DNA of 64,000 nucleotides, taken from contig CAKOMY010000005.1 in NCBI GenBank assembly GCA_934096815.1, positions 48,348-112,347 on the forward strand, in the 5' to 3' direction. A program made the translations under genes and the position numbers. This document shows positions 1 through 8,217 of this stretch, piece by piece. The DNA is from an uncultured Bacilli bacterium. Lineage in GTDB: Bacteria > Bacillota_I > Bacilli_A > RF39 > UBA660. The notes under the pieces were generated by a model, which was not told where the DNA came from, searched no databases, and saw only the letters and a program-made list of their open reading frames with translations. How positions within the stretch are numbered: position 1 is the stretch's first letter; each line of letters begins with the position of its first letter.

Positions 1-1282
1 GTAATTTATCTTTTTTATTATTTAAAACTAATACTTTAGATTCTAAATTTTTTATTTCTATTTCATTATTATTTGTTTCTAAATAATTTTTAGATTCACT
101 TAATATTTCATCAAAGATATTATTTCTTCTTTTAAATAATTTATTAAACATATCTTTAAATACTTCATCAAGTTCAAGTTCAAATACTCTAGGATTTGAA
201 CACCCTTTTAAACTTTCTTTCCGATATACTTGACATTCCCATACAGGATTGTTTTTTCTTTTTCCCGCACTTGATCTATGATAAGTTAAATTATGGCAAC
301 CACAATATATTTTTCCTGAATATGTATATCTATTTTGAAATACTGCTTTATTAACTGCACGATTTGTAAAACTATCTTGTCGTTGCTTTAGTTTAATATT
401 AGTTCGTTCCCATAGTTCTTCAGATACTATTGGTGGAACATTATCATAATCTTTATATGTTATCCAATCAGATTCATTTAATATTTTCTTTTGTTTTGTA
501 CGATAATCTAATACCTTTGATTTATGTCCACAATAATATCCTTTATATTTAGGATTTTCTATAATTCTTGTAAGGATTGTAGTATCTATTCGTTTACCAG
601 TTTTGCTCTTATATCCTAAACTATATAAATATCTTGATACTTTAGATAATCCATCAGTAGTATTAGCATATCTATCAAATATTATCTTAATCATTTCTGC
701 TTGTTCTTCATCGATTACTAATTTTCCTTTATCTTTTACATAACCATAAATATTAGAACATCCTAACACTACACCATTATCAATACTTCTCTTCATCCCA
801 AATGAAACTCTTTCAGAAAGTCTTCTTACTTCATCTTGAGCAATTGAAGACATCATTGTAAGTCTAAGTTCAGAATCAGGTAATATCGTATTAATATTAT
901 CATTTAGAAAATATACACCAACACCATTAGATAAAAGTTCTTGTGTATACATAATACTATCTAATGTACTTCTTGAAAATCTTGATATTTCTTTAGTTAA
1001 GATTAAATCAAACTTATGCCTTTTAGCATCTTCTATCATTCTTAAAAATTCTTCACGTTTTTTAACTTGTGTACCTGATATTCCTTCATCAATATATGAA
1101 CCTATAAATTTCCAGTTAGGAACTTTACTAATATAATCATTAAAGAAAGATATTTGACTTTGTAAAGAATGTAACTGTTCGTCTTTATCAGTCGATACTC
1201 TTGCATAAAAACATACTCTTAAATTTAATTCTTGTAGTGGAACACCTTTCATAATATTATTCCTAACTGTATATAAGTCCAT
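1..1282 (-). CDS. Large serine recombinase, partial (C-terminus beyond window)
   Basis: This is a site-specific DNA integrase/excisionase of the large serine recombinase family. About 427 residues are visible from an ATG at 1282, preceded by an excellent AGGAGG 7 nt away. The N-terminal resolvase domain has YARVS (catalytic Ser about residue 30), the ISRFSR motif and the AQDEVRRLSERV helix. A recombinase domain follows (PKYKGYY, PIVSEELW), then a zinc-ribbon region with paired cysteines and the start of a coiled coil. It resembles the recombinase at 10610-12292 throughout and occupies the same position, at the left end of its element and transcribed outward. It probably mobilises element Z. 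The gene runs off the window, so integrity is unknown. Confidence 0.93.
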   Translation of the reverse strand, partial: MDLYTVRNNIMKGVPLQELNLRVCFYARVSTDKDEQLHSLQSQISFFNDYISKVPNWKFIGSYIDEGISGTQVKKREEFLRMIEDAKRHKFDLILTKEISRFSRSTLDSIMYTQELLSNGVGVYFLNDNINTILPDSELRLTMMSSIAQDEVRRLSERVSFGMKRSIDNGVVLGCSNIYGYVKDKGKLVIDEEQAEMIKIIFDRYANTTDGLSKVSRYLYSLGYKSKTGKRIDTTILTRIIENPKYKGYYCGHKSKVLDYRTKQKKILNESDWITYKDYDNVPPIVSEELWERTNIKLKQRQDSFTNRAVNKAVFQNRYTYSGKIYCGCHNLTYHRSSAGKRKNNPVWECQVYRKESLKGCSNPRVFELELDEVFKDMFNKLFKRRNNIFDEILSESKNYLETNNNEIEIKNLESKVLVLNNKKDKL

Positions 1283-1293
1283 AATCACACCTC

Positions 1294-1500
1294 CTAAGTT
1301 AATAGTTTATAATTGTTTAAATCATTTATATATTTATCATCTTGTTTTTGCTTTTCAAATTCTATTTTATGTAACAATTTATTAATACAAAAATTATACA
1401 TTCCATCATCAATAGTATTATTTCTTTTTAAATATTCAAGTAATTTAATACTTGTTTCTATTTCAATAATTTTTGATGGAACTTTATTTTTATTTTCCAT
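1294..1500 (-). CDS. Small helical protein upstream of the serine recombinase
   Basis: A 68-residue charged helical protein ending 11 nt before the recombinase start, so almost certainly co-transcribed. The middle (LLEYLKRNNTIDDGMYNFC) looks like a SHOCT-style short helical hairpin. The other recombinase in the window (10610-12292) is also preceded by a small ORF of this kind (12334-12582). By position it might be an accessory or directionality factor, but that is inference from context only. No enzymatic motif is visible. Confidence 0.7.
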   Translation of the reverse strand: MENKNKVPSKIIEIETSIKLLEYLKRNNTIDDGMYNFCINKLLHKIEFEKQKQDDKYINDLNNYKLLT

Positions 1501-1504
1501 ATAC

Positions 1505-1605
1505 TTTGTCCTTTCTTTTAAGTTTATTTTTATAAAAACTTAAAAAGAACTTAAGGTATTAAGTTCTACAAAAAATTTGAAAACTTAAATACCACAAAGG
1601 ACAAA
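1505..1605. repeat. Nested inverted repeats in leader of recombinase operon
   Basis: Outer arms TTTGTCCTTT (1505-1514) and AAAGGACAAA (1596-1605) are perfectly complementary. Inside lies GAACTTAA-ggta-TTAAGTTC (1547-1566) and a further near-palindrome around 1520-1541. The set lies directly upstream of the small gene and the recombinase, so it may fold in their 5' leader or bind a regulator. Function is not known. Confidence 0.5.
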
Positions 1606-1667
1606 ATTAGACTAAATCATCATTTGAAATAAATTAAGTTTTCAAATAACAATTTAGTTTTTTATTA

Positions 1668-2093
1668 TTAATATTTTATAATTTTTCTAGCTATTTCATA
1701 TCCATCAATACTATCAGGTAATAATTCATCATGTTCTAGTACTAAGAATAATTCTGCATGTGTATCTTTCTTTTCTTTAAATGGTAATTTTTCAAACACT
1801 GGTATTAATTCTTTATATTCTTTTGGATAAAGACGATAAAGATTAAAAGTATAGTTACAATACTCATTAATCTCAATTACTAAATAACGATAATCAATAC
1901 TACTCGGATTAAATATTTCTATATCTATACCATCATCAAGTAAATTATGATTAACCTCACTTAAACTATTAATTTGATCTCTATCCCATAAGTTAAAAAC
2001 ATAGCTAATAAATTTTAGTTTATCATCTCTATCAAGTTCATTTATTTTTATAACTAATTCTTTTACTTTATTACTTGTATTTTTTAAATACAT
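1668..2093 (-). CDS. Hypothetical acidic protein
   Basis: A 141-residue soluble acidic protein that I do not recognise. The ATG at 2093 is preferred to the GTG three codons upstream because GAAGGAG lies 10 nt before it; the GTG would be only 1-2 nt from the Shine-Dalgarno. The stretch ELDRDDKLKFISYVFNLWDRD and the C-terminal block LFLVLEHDELLPDSIDGYE are clearly protein-like. No membrane segment or cysteine motif is seen. It sits alone between the recombinase and the CopG/HTH module of element Z. Confidence 0.65.
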   Translation of the reverse strand: MYLKNTSNKVKELVIKINELDRDDKLKFISYVFNLWDRDQINSLSEVNHNLLDDGIDIEIFNPSSIDYRYLVIEINEYCNYTFNLYRLYPKEYKELIPVFEKLPFKEKKDTHAELFLVLEHDELLPDSIDGYEIARKIIKY

Positions 2094-2102
2094 ATCAAAC
2101 AC

Positions 2103-2345
2103 ACTCCTTCATCTTCAATTTAAGCCATTTTAAGAAACTTTATTTTTTACATTAATAACCGATTAAGATTAATATCAAAGTCTCTTATTTCTTAAATTAG
2201 ATATCAATAAATTAAAATTTATTTTTAACATTTATCACTTAAAAAAAATAATTTTGCAAGAGTTTTTTATAAAAAAAATTTAATTTTTGGTTTTATCTAT
2301 TTTATCTTTGTTTTACTTTATTAATCTTTAAGTTATTAATACTAT
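2103..2345. other. Non-coding gap in element Z
   Basis: About 240 very AT-rich bases between two leftward genes. I see no convincing ORF, hairpin terminator or repeat here beyond homopolymer runs. Confidence 0.5.
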
Positions 2346-2675
2346 CTAATTATCTATATATGGTTGTTCAGTGTGTACTTTTTGGGTATATTGTTTTTCA
2401 TAAACAATATAGTTATATAAAAATTTTCCATCTCTAGAATGTCCTTTTTCAATAATTAAATATCTATTTTCTTCTAATTCTTTTAGTGCATTAGTAATAG
2501 CTAACTTACTTTCTTTACATAAAAGTCTTAAACCATTAATATTAAAATTCCATACATCTGGTAAAGATAACATTAAAGTTAATAATCCTTTTGCCTTTAA
2601 AGATATATTTTTATCTTCTAAATAAGTGTTATCAATCTTCGTATAATTAGTAAGTTTTTCTGTTCTTATTACCAT
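2346..2675 (-). CDS. Helix-turn-helix protein resembling the N-terminus of RepA/DnaD-like replication proteins
   Basis: A 109-residue protein opening with a signature familiar from plasmid and phage replisome-organiser proteins: YTKIDNTYLEDKNISLKAKGLLTLMLSLPDVWNFNINGL, then a winged-helix stretch (AITNALKELEENRYL). Family members are usually 200-300 residues, so this copy lacks the usual C-terminal region and may be truncated or a stand-alone regulator. Its start overlaps the end of the upstream CopG-like gene by 7 nt, which implies translational coupling. It lies next to the repeat-rich region at 2884-3140. A replication or copy-control role is inferred. Confidence 0.7.
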   Translation of the reverse strand: MVIRTEKLTNYTKIDNTYLEDKNISLKAKGLLTLMLSLPDVWNFNINGLRLLCKESKLAITNALKELEENRYLIIEKGHSRDGKFLYNYIVYEKQYTQKVHTEQPYIDN

Positions 2676-2863
2676 AATATTTTTCCTCCTTCCATTTTAA
2701 ATTCATAATCTTTTTCATATCTTTCTATATAAGATCTATAACCTAGTTCTAATAAATAGATAAACATTTTATTCATACTAAAATTATTTTTAATAGATAA
2801 AAGCCTAATTCTAGTTTTTAAATTATCATCTAATCTTAATGTGGTTCTTTCAGTACATCTCAT
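2669..2863 (-). CDS. Ribbon-helix-helix (CopG/Arc-like) DNA-binding protein
   Basis: 64 residues from the ATG at 2863, chosen over the longer reading because AAGGAAGG lies just upstream and the extra N-terminal residues look non-coding. The N-terminus reads TTLRLDDNLKTRIRLLSIKNNFSMNKMFIYLLELG: a beta strand followed by two helices, typical of RHH repressors and relaxosome accessory proteins. It overlaps the HTH gene downstream. It probably binds the repeats immediately upstream (2884-3140). Whether it is a copy-number repressor, a relaxosome protein or an antitoxin cannot be told here. Confidence 0.75.
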   Translation of the reverse strand: MRCTERTTLRLDDNLKTRIRLLSIKNNFSMNKMFIYLLELGYRSYIERYEKDYEFKMEGGKILW

Positions 2864-2883
2864 AAAAATTTTCCTTCCTTTCT

Positions 2884-3140
2884 TAAAATTATGAGTAGCC
2901 AATTTTACTATTTTTAAGCTATTTTTTAAGTAAAAAATACTGCATATTTTTAATGGGCATAAGGAAAGCGACACCACAAATCTATTTATCTTTTTTAAAG
3001 CAAAGATAAAATAGTGGTGTCTTACTATTTTTGCACTTGCAAGAATGACTACTTTTACAAGAGAAAGTGACTACTCATAATTTTATTTACCTTAATTTCA
3101 ACAAAAAAAGTGGCTACTAATTTAATGAATAGTGACCACC
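2884..3140. repeat. Repeat-rich non-coding region with GTGRCTACT-type motifs (origin- or operator-like)
   Basis: The region holds repeated copies of a GTGACTACT-like core: 3067-3076, 3110-3119 (GTGGCTACTA), 3132-3140 (GTGACCACC), a weaker one at 3046-3053, and an inverted copy at 2893-2900. The 15-nt string CTACTCATAATTTTA occurs at 3071-3085 and, inverted, about 2884-2898, flanking a long stem-loop. Clustered iterated motifs plus a hairpin next to a CopG-like and an HTH gene are what a replication, transfer or autoregulatory site would look like. The function is inferred. Confidence 0.55.
2970..3021. repeat. Long stem-loop
   Basis: GACACCAC (2970-2977) pairs perfectly with GTGGTGTC (3014-3021). 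Just inside, CTATTTATCTTT pairs with AAAGATAAAATAG with one bulge. There is no T-run, so it is not a typical terminator. It sits in the centre of the repeat-rich region. Confidence 0.65.
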
Positions 3141-3204
3141 ATATAGAAAATCATTAAAAATATGTGCTTCCTTTAGTTTTAAACTTATATTATCACCTCC
3201 TAAC

Positions 3205-3230
3205 AAAAAAGAGAAAAGCAAAAGTTTCTC
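3205..3230 (-). terminator. Hairpin plus T-run, possible attenuator
   Basis: GAGAAA/TTTCTC arms (3225-3230 and 3211-3216) with an 8-nt loop, followed in the leftward direction by six T. It lies about 20 nt downstream of a leftward promoter (3258-3285) and just before an AGGAGGTGATA ribosome binding site (3193-3203), so it sits in a leader rather than at a gene end. It may also terminate the operon arriving from 3358. Confidence 0.55.
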
Positions 3231-3257
3231 TCTCCATATTTTTTCATATTTTACTAT

Positions 3258-3286
3258 ATTATACCACTTGACAAATCACGGTCAAG
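3258..3286 (-). promoter_or_regulatory. Leftward promoter with overlapping palindromic operator
   Basis: On the minus strand TTGACC (3280-3285), a 16-nt spacer and TATAAT (3258-3263) form a good vegetative promoter. CTTGAC-N8-GTCAAG (3267-3286) is a perfect inverted repeat covering the -35 box, as a repressor operator would. It points at the leader and the CopG/HTH genes. Confidence 0.65.
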
Positions 3287-3357
3287 TTTATTTCATGACT
3301 AATTTATGTCGTTTTATGTATATTTTATGTTGTTTATAATTTTTAACTATTTTACTA

Positions 3358-3648
3358 TTAATTTAGATCAGTATCATCAATTTTATCTGACTCATTTTTC
3401 ATTGTTAATAGAATACTATTAATTTCTATTTTTATTTTATTATATTCATCATTATCAATGATATCTTTTACTAAATACTCAGGATCTTCTAAAATATACT
3501 CATTAATATAAATTTGTAATTCATTATTTGAGTTATAAATATTATCGGTATATGCCACGTAATCTTTATTAAATTCATCACTATGATAAGTTAAAATAGC
3601 ATCATATTCTTTTAGATTACCATCTTTATCAATTGCATTTATTTTCAT
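3358..3648 (-). CDS. Small acidic protein, last gene of the AbiE/HNH operon
   Basis: A 96-residue strongly acidic protein (many Asp/Glu, C-terminus KIDDTDLN). The start has AAAGGAAGAGG upstream inside the preceding gene, and its ATG overlaps that gene's stop by 1 nt, showing translational coupling. The opening (INAIDKDGNLKEYDAILTYHS) looks like a small beta-rich fold. I do not recognise a family. By position and charge it might be an inhibitor or regulator for the operon, which is speculation. Confidence 0.7.
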   Translation of the reverse strand: MKINAIDKDGNLKEYDAILTYHSDEFNKDYVAYTDNIYNSNNELQIYINEYILEDPEYLVKDIIDNDEYNKIKIEINSILLTMKNESDKIDDTDLN

Positions 3649-4640
3649 TATTTTCCTCTTCCTTTCACAAAATCTACACTTTCTATTTCTTCATTTTGTT
3701 TTAATATAACGCCGCCTCTTTTAACAATAGTATCATCCATTGCTTTGGCTTCATCAAAAGAATTAACATTAGATAAATCTAATCGTTCACCAACATTTGT
3801 GCATATTGTATAAAATTTTCCACCTTTATTTTTAAAATTAGGAATAACGTATATATTAACCTTTCTTGTTGGTTCTTCTTTAGAAATTCTTACTTTAATA
3901 TCTTTATCTAGATTAGGCAATATATTCTTATATCTAGCATACCAAGTAAACATATCAGTACCATCAGAAAATCTACTTTCTTGTAGAAAAGGAATATATC
4001 CCAAGTTAGAAACTGTATCTAACAATTCTTTAATTCTATCATCAATTGATAAAGCATTTTTATTGTATGTTTGTAAATGAAGCAATAATTTTTCAACAAA
4101 CTCAGGATCAAAAGATTCTAATTTATCATAAATAGTTCTGACATCAATTCCATCTTGAATAATTACTTCCCCATGATTAGGAATTCTTTTTAACTTTTTA
4201 ATTATATTAATAAACTCTACTTTTACAAATGACCAAATAGAAGCTAAATCTAGTTCTTGATATTCTTTTAAACTATTATGAATAATTGTTTCAAAATTTC
4301 TATTTTTTCCTTTATAATTCATATACCATGAATGCATTTCATCATTATCACTAAAATATGATTCTCCATATAATGGTATTTGCTTCCTTTTATTAATATA
4401 ATCAATAAATTCCTGTTCTTTTTCTTCATTAGAGAGTATTTTTAAATCAAAATTACTTAATATCTCGTTTATTTCAGTAAAGAAACTCTTATATTTTTCA
4501 ATCTTAGATATTTTATTAAACCACAACCTCATATCTTCGTTATCACTAAATCTTACTTCCCATATTCTAGGCATTTTGTGTTCTTTAGTAACAAACTCCT
4601 TAAATTCTATTTTGCTTTTTTCAAATAATTCTTTAGACAA
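3648..4640 (-). CDS. Protein with four ~60-residue FSDG.DM..WY repeats
   Basis: 330 residues from a TTG start with GGAGGTATATAAT upstream. Four tandem repeats of about 60 residues occupy roughly residues 1-245. Each has a helix, a basic loop with Pro (KMPRIWEVRFSD, KQIPLYGESYFSD, KRIPNHGEVIIQD, GYIPFLQESRFSD), then DM..WY..YK. Repeat 3 is degenerate at the FSDG core. The layout recalls helicase-associated domains, which are small DNA-binding repeats, but I cannot name the family with certainty. A C-terminal ~80-residue domain contains a Gly-rich KNKGGKFYTICTNVGERL segment. The gene is tightly packed between the coiled-coil gene and the acidic protein, so it probably works with the HNH protein. 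Confidence 0.75.
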   Translation of the reverse strand: MSKELFEKSKIEFKEFVTKEHKMPRIWEVRFSDNEDMRLWFNKISKIEKYKSFFTEINEILSNFDLKILSNEEKEQEFIDYINKRKQIPLYGESYFSDNDEMHSWYMNYKGKNRNFETIIHNSLKEYQELDLASIWSFVKVEFINIIKKLKRIPNHGEVIIQDGIDVRTIYDKLESFDPEFVEKLLLHLQTYNKNALSIDDRIKELLDTVSNLGYIPFLQESRFSDGTDMFTWYARYKNILPNLDKDIKVRISKEEPTRKVNIYVIPNFKNKGGKFYTICTNVGERLDLSNVNSFDEAKAMDDTIVKRGGVILKQNEEIESVDFVKGRGK

Positions 4641-4654
4641 ATTATATACCTCCT

Positions 4655-4867
4655 TTACTTTCCAAGAAGTCTTTTAAGCTTTATATTTTCTTCTTCTAAA
4701 GCTTTAACTTCTTGTGATAATTTAGAAATCTCTCCTCTATATAACTTATTTAAATCTTCAAGTTCTTCAAGAGGTAATTCATCTAAATTTATAGTTTTAT
4801 TATCTAAATTCTTTTTATTATTAATCATAGTTTTATATTCTTCTAATTCAACTATTTTATCATTCAT
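4655..4867 (-). CDS. Small coiled-coil protein
   Basis: 70 residues, nearly all predicted helix: the C-terminal half (LYRGEISKLSQEVKALEEENIKLKRLLGK, heptad-like Leu spacing) is a short leucine-zipper-type coiled coil. It starts 1 nt after the HNH gene ends and finishes 14 nt before the next start, so it is part of the same transcript. The HNH protein also ends in a coiled coil, so the two may dimerise; this is inference. Confidence 0.7.
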   Translation of the reverse strand: MNDKIVELEEYKTMINNKKNLDNKTINLDELPLEELEDLNKLYRGEISKLSQEVKALEEENIKLKRLLGK

Positions 4868-4868
4868 A

Positions 4869-7745
4869 TTACATAGCCCTCCTATAAGAAGAATTTAATT
4901 CTTCAGTTAATTCTTGGTTTTCAATACTTAATTGTTGTTTTCTTAATAATAATGAATCTCTTAATTCTATTAATGATTTAACATCTTTTTTAGTCTTATC
5001 TAATGTATCAATATATTCATCTATAGTTTTAAACTCAGGTTGTTTTTTCTTTAATCTTTGAATATTTAAATATTCCATTATTCTTTGTTTTGCTATATCA
5101 TATTTTTTACTAGCATAATTTTCTGAATAAAACAACAAAGGAATTATTTTTCTATCTTTATTGTTTGCCCAAAATGAACCTATTTCTCCGTATTCTTTAT
5201 CTAAAGCAAAATTTCCATTTTCATCTTGTTTATATGTTTTAAATCTTTGATTAGAATGTGCTTTAAATATTTGATCAGTTCTTTCATTTTCTATATTTAT
5301 CATATTAATAAATATTTCTAATCTTCTTTTTTTACCTTCATCACTTTGTTGTCCATTATATGTATTCATATAATAATCATCCATTTTATTTTTTAATATT
5401 TCATTTTTTTCTATTAGTGGAATTATTTCCATTTTATTTTTGGCCCAAAATGATCCTATTTCTCCATACTCCTTATCCAAAATTATATTTCCATTTCTAT
5501 CATATCTAAATGTTTTGAATTTTTCTTTTGATTGACACTCTAAATATGATGAAAGAACCTGCTCGTTATCTTGATATTTTAACATATCAATAAATATTTC
5601 TATTCGTCTTTTATGACCATCATCGCTTTTTTGCCCACTATATGTATTCATATAATAATCATCCATTTTATTTTTTAATATTTCATTTTTTTCTATTAGT
5701 GGAATTATTTCCATTTTATTTTTGGCCCAAAATGATCCTATTTCTCCATACTCCTTATCCAAAATTATATTTCCATTTCTATCATATCTAAATGTTTTGA
5801 ATTTTTCACTTGATTTACTAGTTAGATAGTTAGCATATTCTTCCAAATTATTTATTTTATTTAGCATATCAATAAATACTTCTATTCGTCTTTTATGACC
5901 ATCCACGCTTTTTTGTCCACTTAATGTATTCATATAATAAAAATCCATCTTATCCCTTAATATAATATTTTTTTTTATTAATGGAATTATTTCATTCTTA
6001 TTACTTGCCCAAAATGATCCTATTTTTCCATATTCTTTATCAATAGAAATACCTTCTTTCCCACTTTTATATGTTCTAAAATTCAAATTTGAGCCTTGTT
6101 TTAATAAATTACTAATTTCTTCTTCGTTTCTTGAATATAAAAGCATATCAGTAAATATTTCTATTCGTCTTTTATGACCATCCATGCTTTTTTGTCCACT
6201 TAATGTATTCATATAATAATCATCTAATTTATTTTTTAATGTTTCATCATTTTTTATTATGAATTGAATTTTTTCCTTATTTCTTGTCCAAAATGATCCT
6301 ATCTTACCATAATTTTTTTGGACATTAATATTGTTAAACTTTATATATGTTTGGAAATTTGCATTAGAATCACCTTTTAAAAGTTCTGATATTTCTTTTT
6401 CAGTGCTAGCCATTCTTAACATATTTACAAAAATTGTTAATCTTCTTTCATTTCCTTCTTTACTTTTTTGTCCACTTAGAGTATTCATGTAATAATCGTC
6501 TAATTTAGATAATAGTGCAAAATCATTTTTAAATGATGTATTTATAATATTTAATATTTCTTTTTTATTTTTTCTATAAAACGCACCGATTTGACCATAC
6601 TTCTTGCTTTCAACCCATTCTCCAAATTCATTTTGTTTATATATCGTAAAGTGAATTGTTGATTTATCTTTAAAAAGTTCTGATAATTCTTTAAGATCTT
6701 TTACCCTTTTTATCATTTCAATAAAAATTAATATTTTAGTATTGTGACTTATATTTATGTTATCAACAAACTTTTGTTTTAAATCTTCATTTATGTTATA
6801 AATATCACAATATAATAGGTTACTTTCTTCTATATCTTGGATATTTTCAAAATAATCATTTATATTTTTATAGGATTTCATTAATATAGACTTAATATTA
6901 TTTATTCTTTCTCTTATTTCACTTTCATAATCTTTGTCTTTTAATGATTTTAATAATTTATTCATATCAATCTTCAAAGAATATGATAAATAACGTTTTG
7001 AATTTTCTCCTAATGCTTCTTTAAATACTGTTTGTACAGCATTAATTACTTTTTCAAGTTCATCAATATTGCCAAATGTATTTTGTTCTTTTAAATTATT
7101 TAATTGGGAATTATATTTTGATATATCTCTATTTTTAGATAATTCATTTATTAAATCATTAATTAATTGATAATAGGTTATAGTTTGCTGAATATTTGTA
7201 TTGGTTTTGTTACTCGTTCTATCTTTTAAATCTATTGATAAATCATCATTCTCTATATAATCATCACTATTTAATGGATTATCATAATCATACAATTCTT
7301 CTTCAGTGGGTTCTTTAAAAGCTAGAGTATATCCTTCTAACATATATTTAATTAATCTTTCTAATCTATCATAATTAAAATAATTTTGTTCTTGCCACCA
7401 TACTAAAAGATTAGCCTCATCACTTTTTGATAAATTTACTTTATTTAAAATAGGAATGCAATTAAATAATACAGTCCCACCATTACTTGATACTGGTAAT
7501 ATGTGTTCTAAATGAGCAGTAGATAAATCACTTATTATTTCACCACTATAAGGACATCTATATGCAACAATATCTTCTTTATTTTCAGTATAATTTCCAT
7601 TGGAATCAACTCCAAAATATTTAAGAGCAAGAGCATTCATTTGCCTTCTATATAATTCTGATACTAATCCTCTATCAGCAGTTCTTCTTAAATTTCCATC
7701 AACTTGACTATAGCTAATTAAATTTTCTACTAAATATTCATACAT
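4869..7745 (-). CDS. HNH endonuclease-like protein with six tandem ~93-residue repeats
   Basis: 958 residues. Residues about 50-115 form an HNH-type nuclease core: CPYSGEIIS, then HLEHILPVS with the paired His, a following Asn-rich loop (LFNCIPILNKVNLSKSD) and LVWW. Roughly residues 190-330 are helical. Residues about 340-890 are six repeats, each with (R)RIEIFIDML, a KFKTF..D.NG block, YGEIGSFWAKNK, EIIPLIEKN and KMDDYYMNTLSGQKS. The end is a coiled coil. Repeats 4 and 5 are almost identical in DNA. The design, a nuclease domain fused to a long helix-rich repeat array, suggests sequence or structure recognition by the array. No RuvC, helicase or methylase motif is present. Cleavage activity is not proven. 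Confidence 0.8.
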   Translation of the reverse strand: MYEYLVENLISYSQVDGNLRRTADRGLVSELYRRQMNALALKYFGVDSNGNYTENKEDIVAYRCPYSGEIISDLSTAHLEHILPVSSNGGTVLFNCIPILNKVNLSKSDEANLLVWWQEQNYFNYDRLERLIKYMLEGYTLAFKEPTEEELYDYDNPLNSDDYIENDDLSIDLKDRTSNKTNTNIQQTITYYQLINDLINELSKNRDISKYNSQLNNLKEQNTFGNIDELEKVINAVQTVFKEALGENSKRYLSYSLKIDMNKLLKSLKDKDYESEIRERINNIKSILMKSYKNINDYFENIQDIEESNLLYCDIYNINEDLKQKFVDNINISHNTKILIFIEMIKRVKDLKELSELFKDKSTIHFTIYKQNEFGEWVESKKYGQIGAFYRKNKKEILNIINTSFKNDFALLSKLDDYYMNTLSGQKSKEGNERRLTIFVNMLRMASTEKEISELLKGDSNANFQTYIKFNNINVQKNYGKIGSFWTRNKEKIQFIIKNDETLKNKLDDYYMNTLSGQKSMDGHKRRIEIFTDMLLYSRNEEEISNLLKQGSNLNFRTYKSGKEGISIDKEYGKIGSFWASNKNEIIPLIKKNIILRDKMDFYYMNTLSGQKSVDGHKRRIEVFIDMLNKINNLEEYANYLTSKSSEKFKTFRYDRNGNIILDKEYGEIGSFWAKNKMEIIPLIEKNEILKNKMDDYYMNTYSGQKSDDGHKRRIEIFIDMLKYQDNEQVLSSYLECQSKEKFKTFRYDRNGNIILDKEYGEIGSFWAKNKMEIIPLIEKNEILKNKMDDYYMNTYNGQQSDEGKKRRLEIFINMINIENERTDQIFKAHSNQRFKTYKQDENGNFALDKEYGEIGSFWANNKDRKIIPLLFYSENYASKKYDIAKQRIMEYLNIQRLKKKQPEFKTIDEYIDTLDKTKKDVKSLIELRDSLLLRKQQLSIENQELTEELNSSYRRAM
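5357..5807. repeat. 169-bp identical direct repeat inside the HNH-repeat gene
   Basis: Bases 5357-5525 and 5639-5807 read identically by eye (offset 282 bp, i.e. 94 codons). They cover most of repeat units 4 and 5 of the protein. Identity at synonymous positions means a recent duplication or gene conversion, while the neighbouring repeats have diverged. Confidence 0.85.
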
Positions 7746-7756
7746 ATTAACACCAC

Positions 7757-8197
7757 CTATATAATTCCTGCAATTTCATCTATTTTTTTATTTATTATAT
7801 TAGGGTTATTTAATATAATTTGTTTTATATTATCAATAGAATAATTCTTATTTAAATAATCAATGATTTTATCAAATTCTAAAGGACTACATGTATAAAT
7901 ATTACTATTATTATTCAGCAAATATTTAATTTGCTCATTAAATAAATTTAATTTATTAATATATATTTCATCAAATGCATTTTTTCTCTTTGAAGATAAA
8001 GTTAATATAAATGGATTGATATTAACTAAACTAATTATTTCTTTATTATTTAATCCTTTACCTGCGAAAAAATTTATATTTTCTTTAACTTTATCTAAAG
8101 ATACAAAATACATATCTTCATTTAATTCTTCAAATCTATCTAAATTTTCTTTACTAAATCCATAATTTATTAAGTATTCATATATTTCATTTTTCAT
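7757..8197 (-). CDS. mTERF-like helical repeat protein
   Basis: 146 residues from the ATG at 8197 (AGGAG 10 nt upstream). The sequence has two or three ~30-residue helical repeats of the form N-YGFS-E-L, GLNNKEIISLVNINPFIL and NYSIDNIKQIILNNPNII, which strongly resemble mTERF motifs (helix, GFS/GLN turn, helix, Asn-Pro). mTERF repeats bind nucleic acid in organelles; short bacterial versions are poorly studied. It lies 11 nt downstream of the AbiEii toxin and 11 nt upstream of the HNH gene in one operon. Nucleic-acid binding is inferred from fold resemblance only. Confidence 0.65.
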   Translation of the reverse strand: MKNEIYEYLINYGFSKENLDRFEELNEDMYFVSLDKVKENINFFAGKGLNNKEIISLVNINPFILTLSSKRKNAFDEIYINKLNLFNEQIKYLLNNNSNIYTCSPLEFDKIIDYLNKNYSIDNIKQIILNNPNIINKKIDEIAGII

Positions 8198-8217
8198 ATA
8201 ATTCAAACTCCTATCAA

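Noticed and set aside
3130..3204. Leader peptide after AGGAGGTGATA (frame reading SLKLKEAHIFNDFLYGGHYS)
   Set aside because: Good ribosome binding site, but the only start at proper distance is ATA. I cannot support it as a translated gene; it may be a decayed leader.
4869..7745. HNH protein as a Cas9- or IscB-like effector
   Set aside because: There is no RuvC, bridge helix or guide-RNA locus; the HNH is N-terminal and the rest is tandem repeats and coiled coil.
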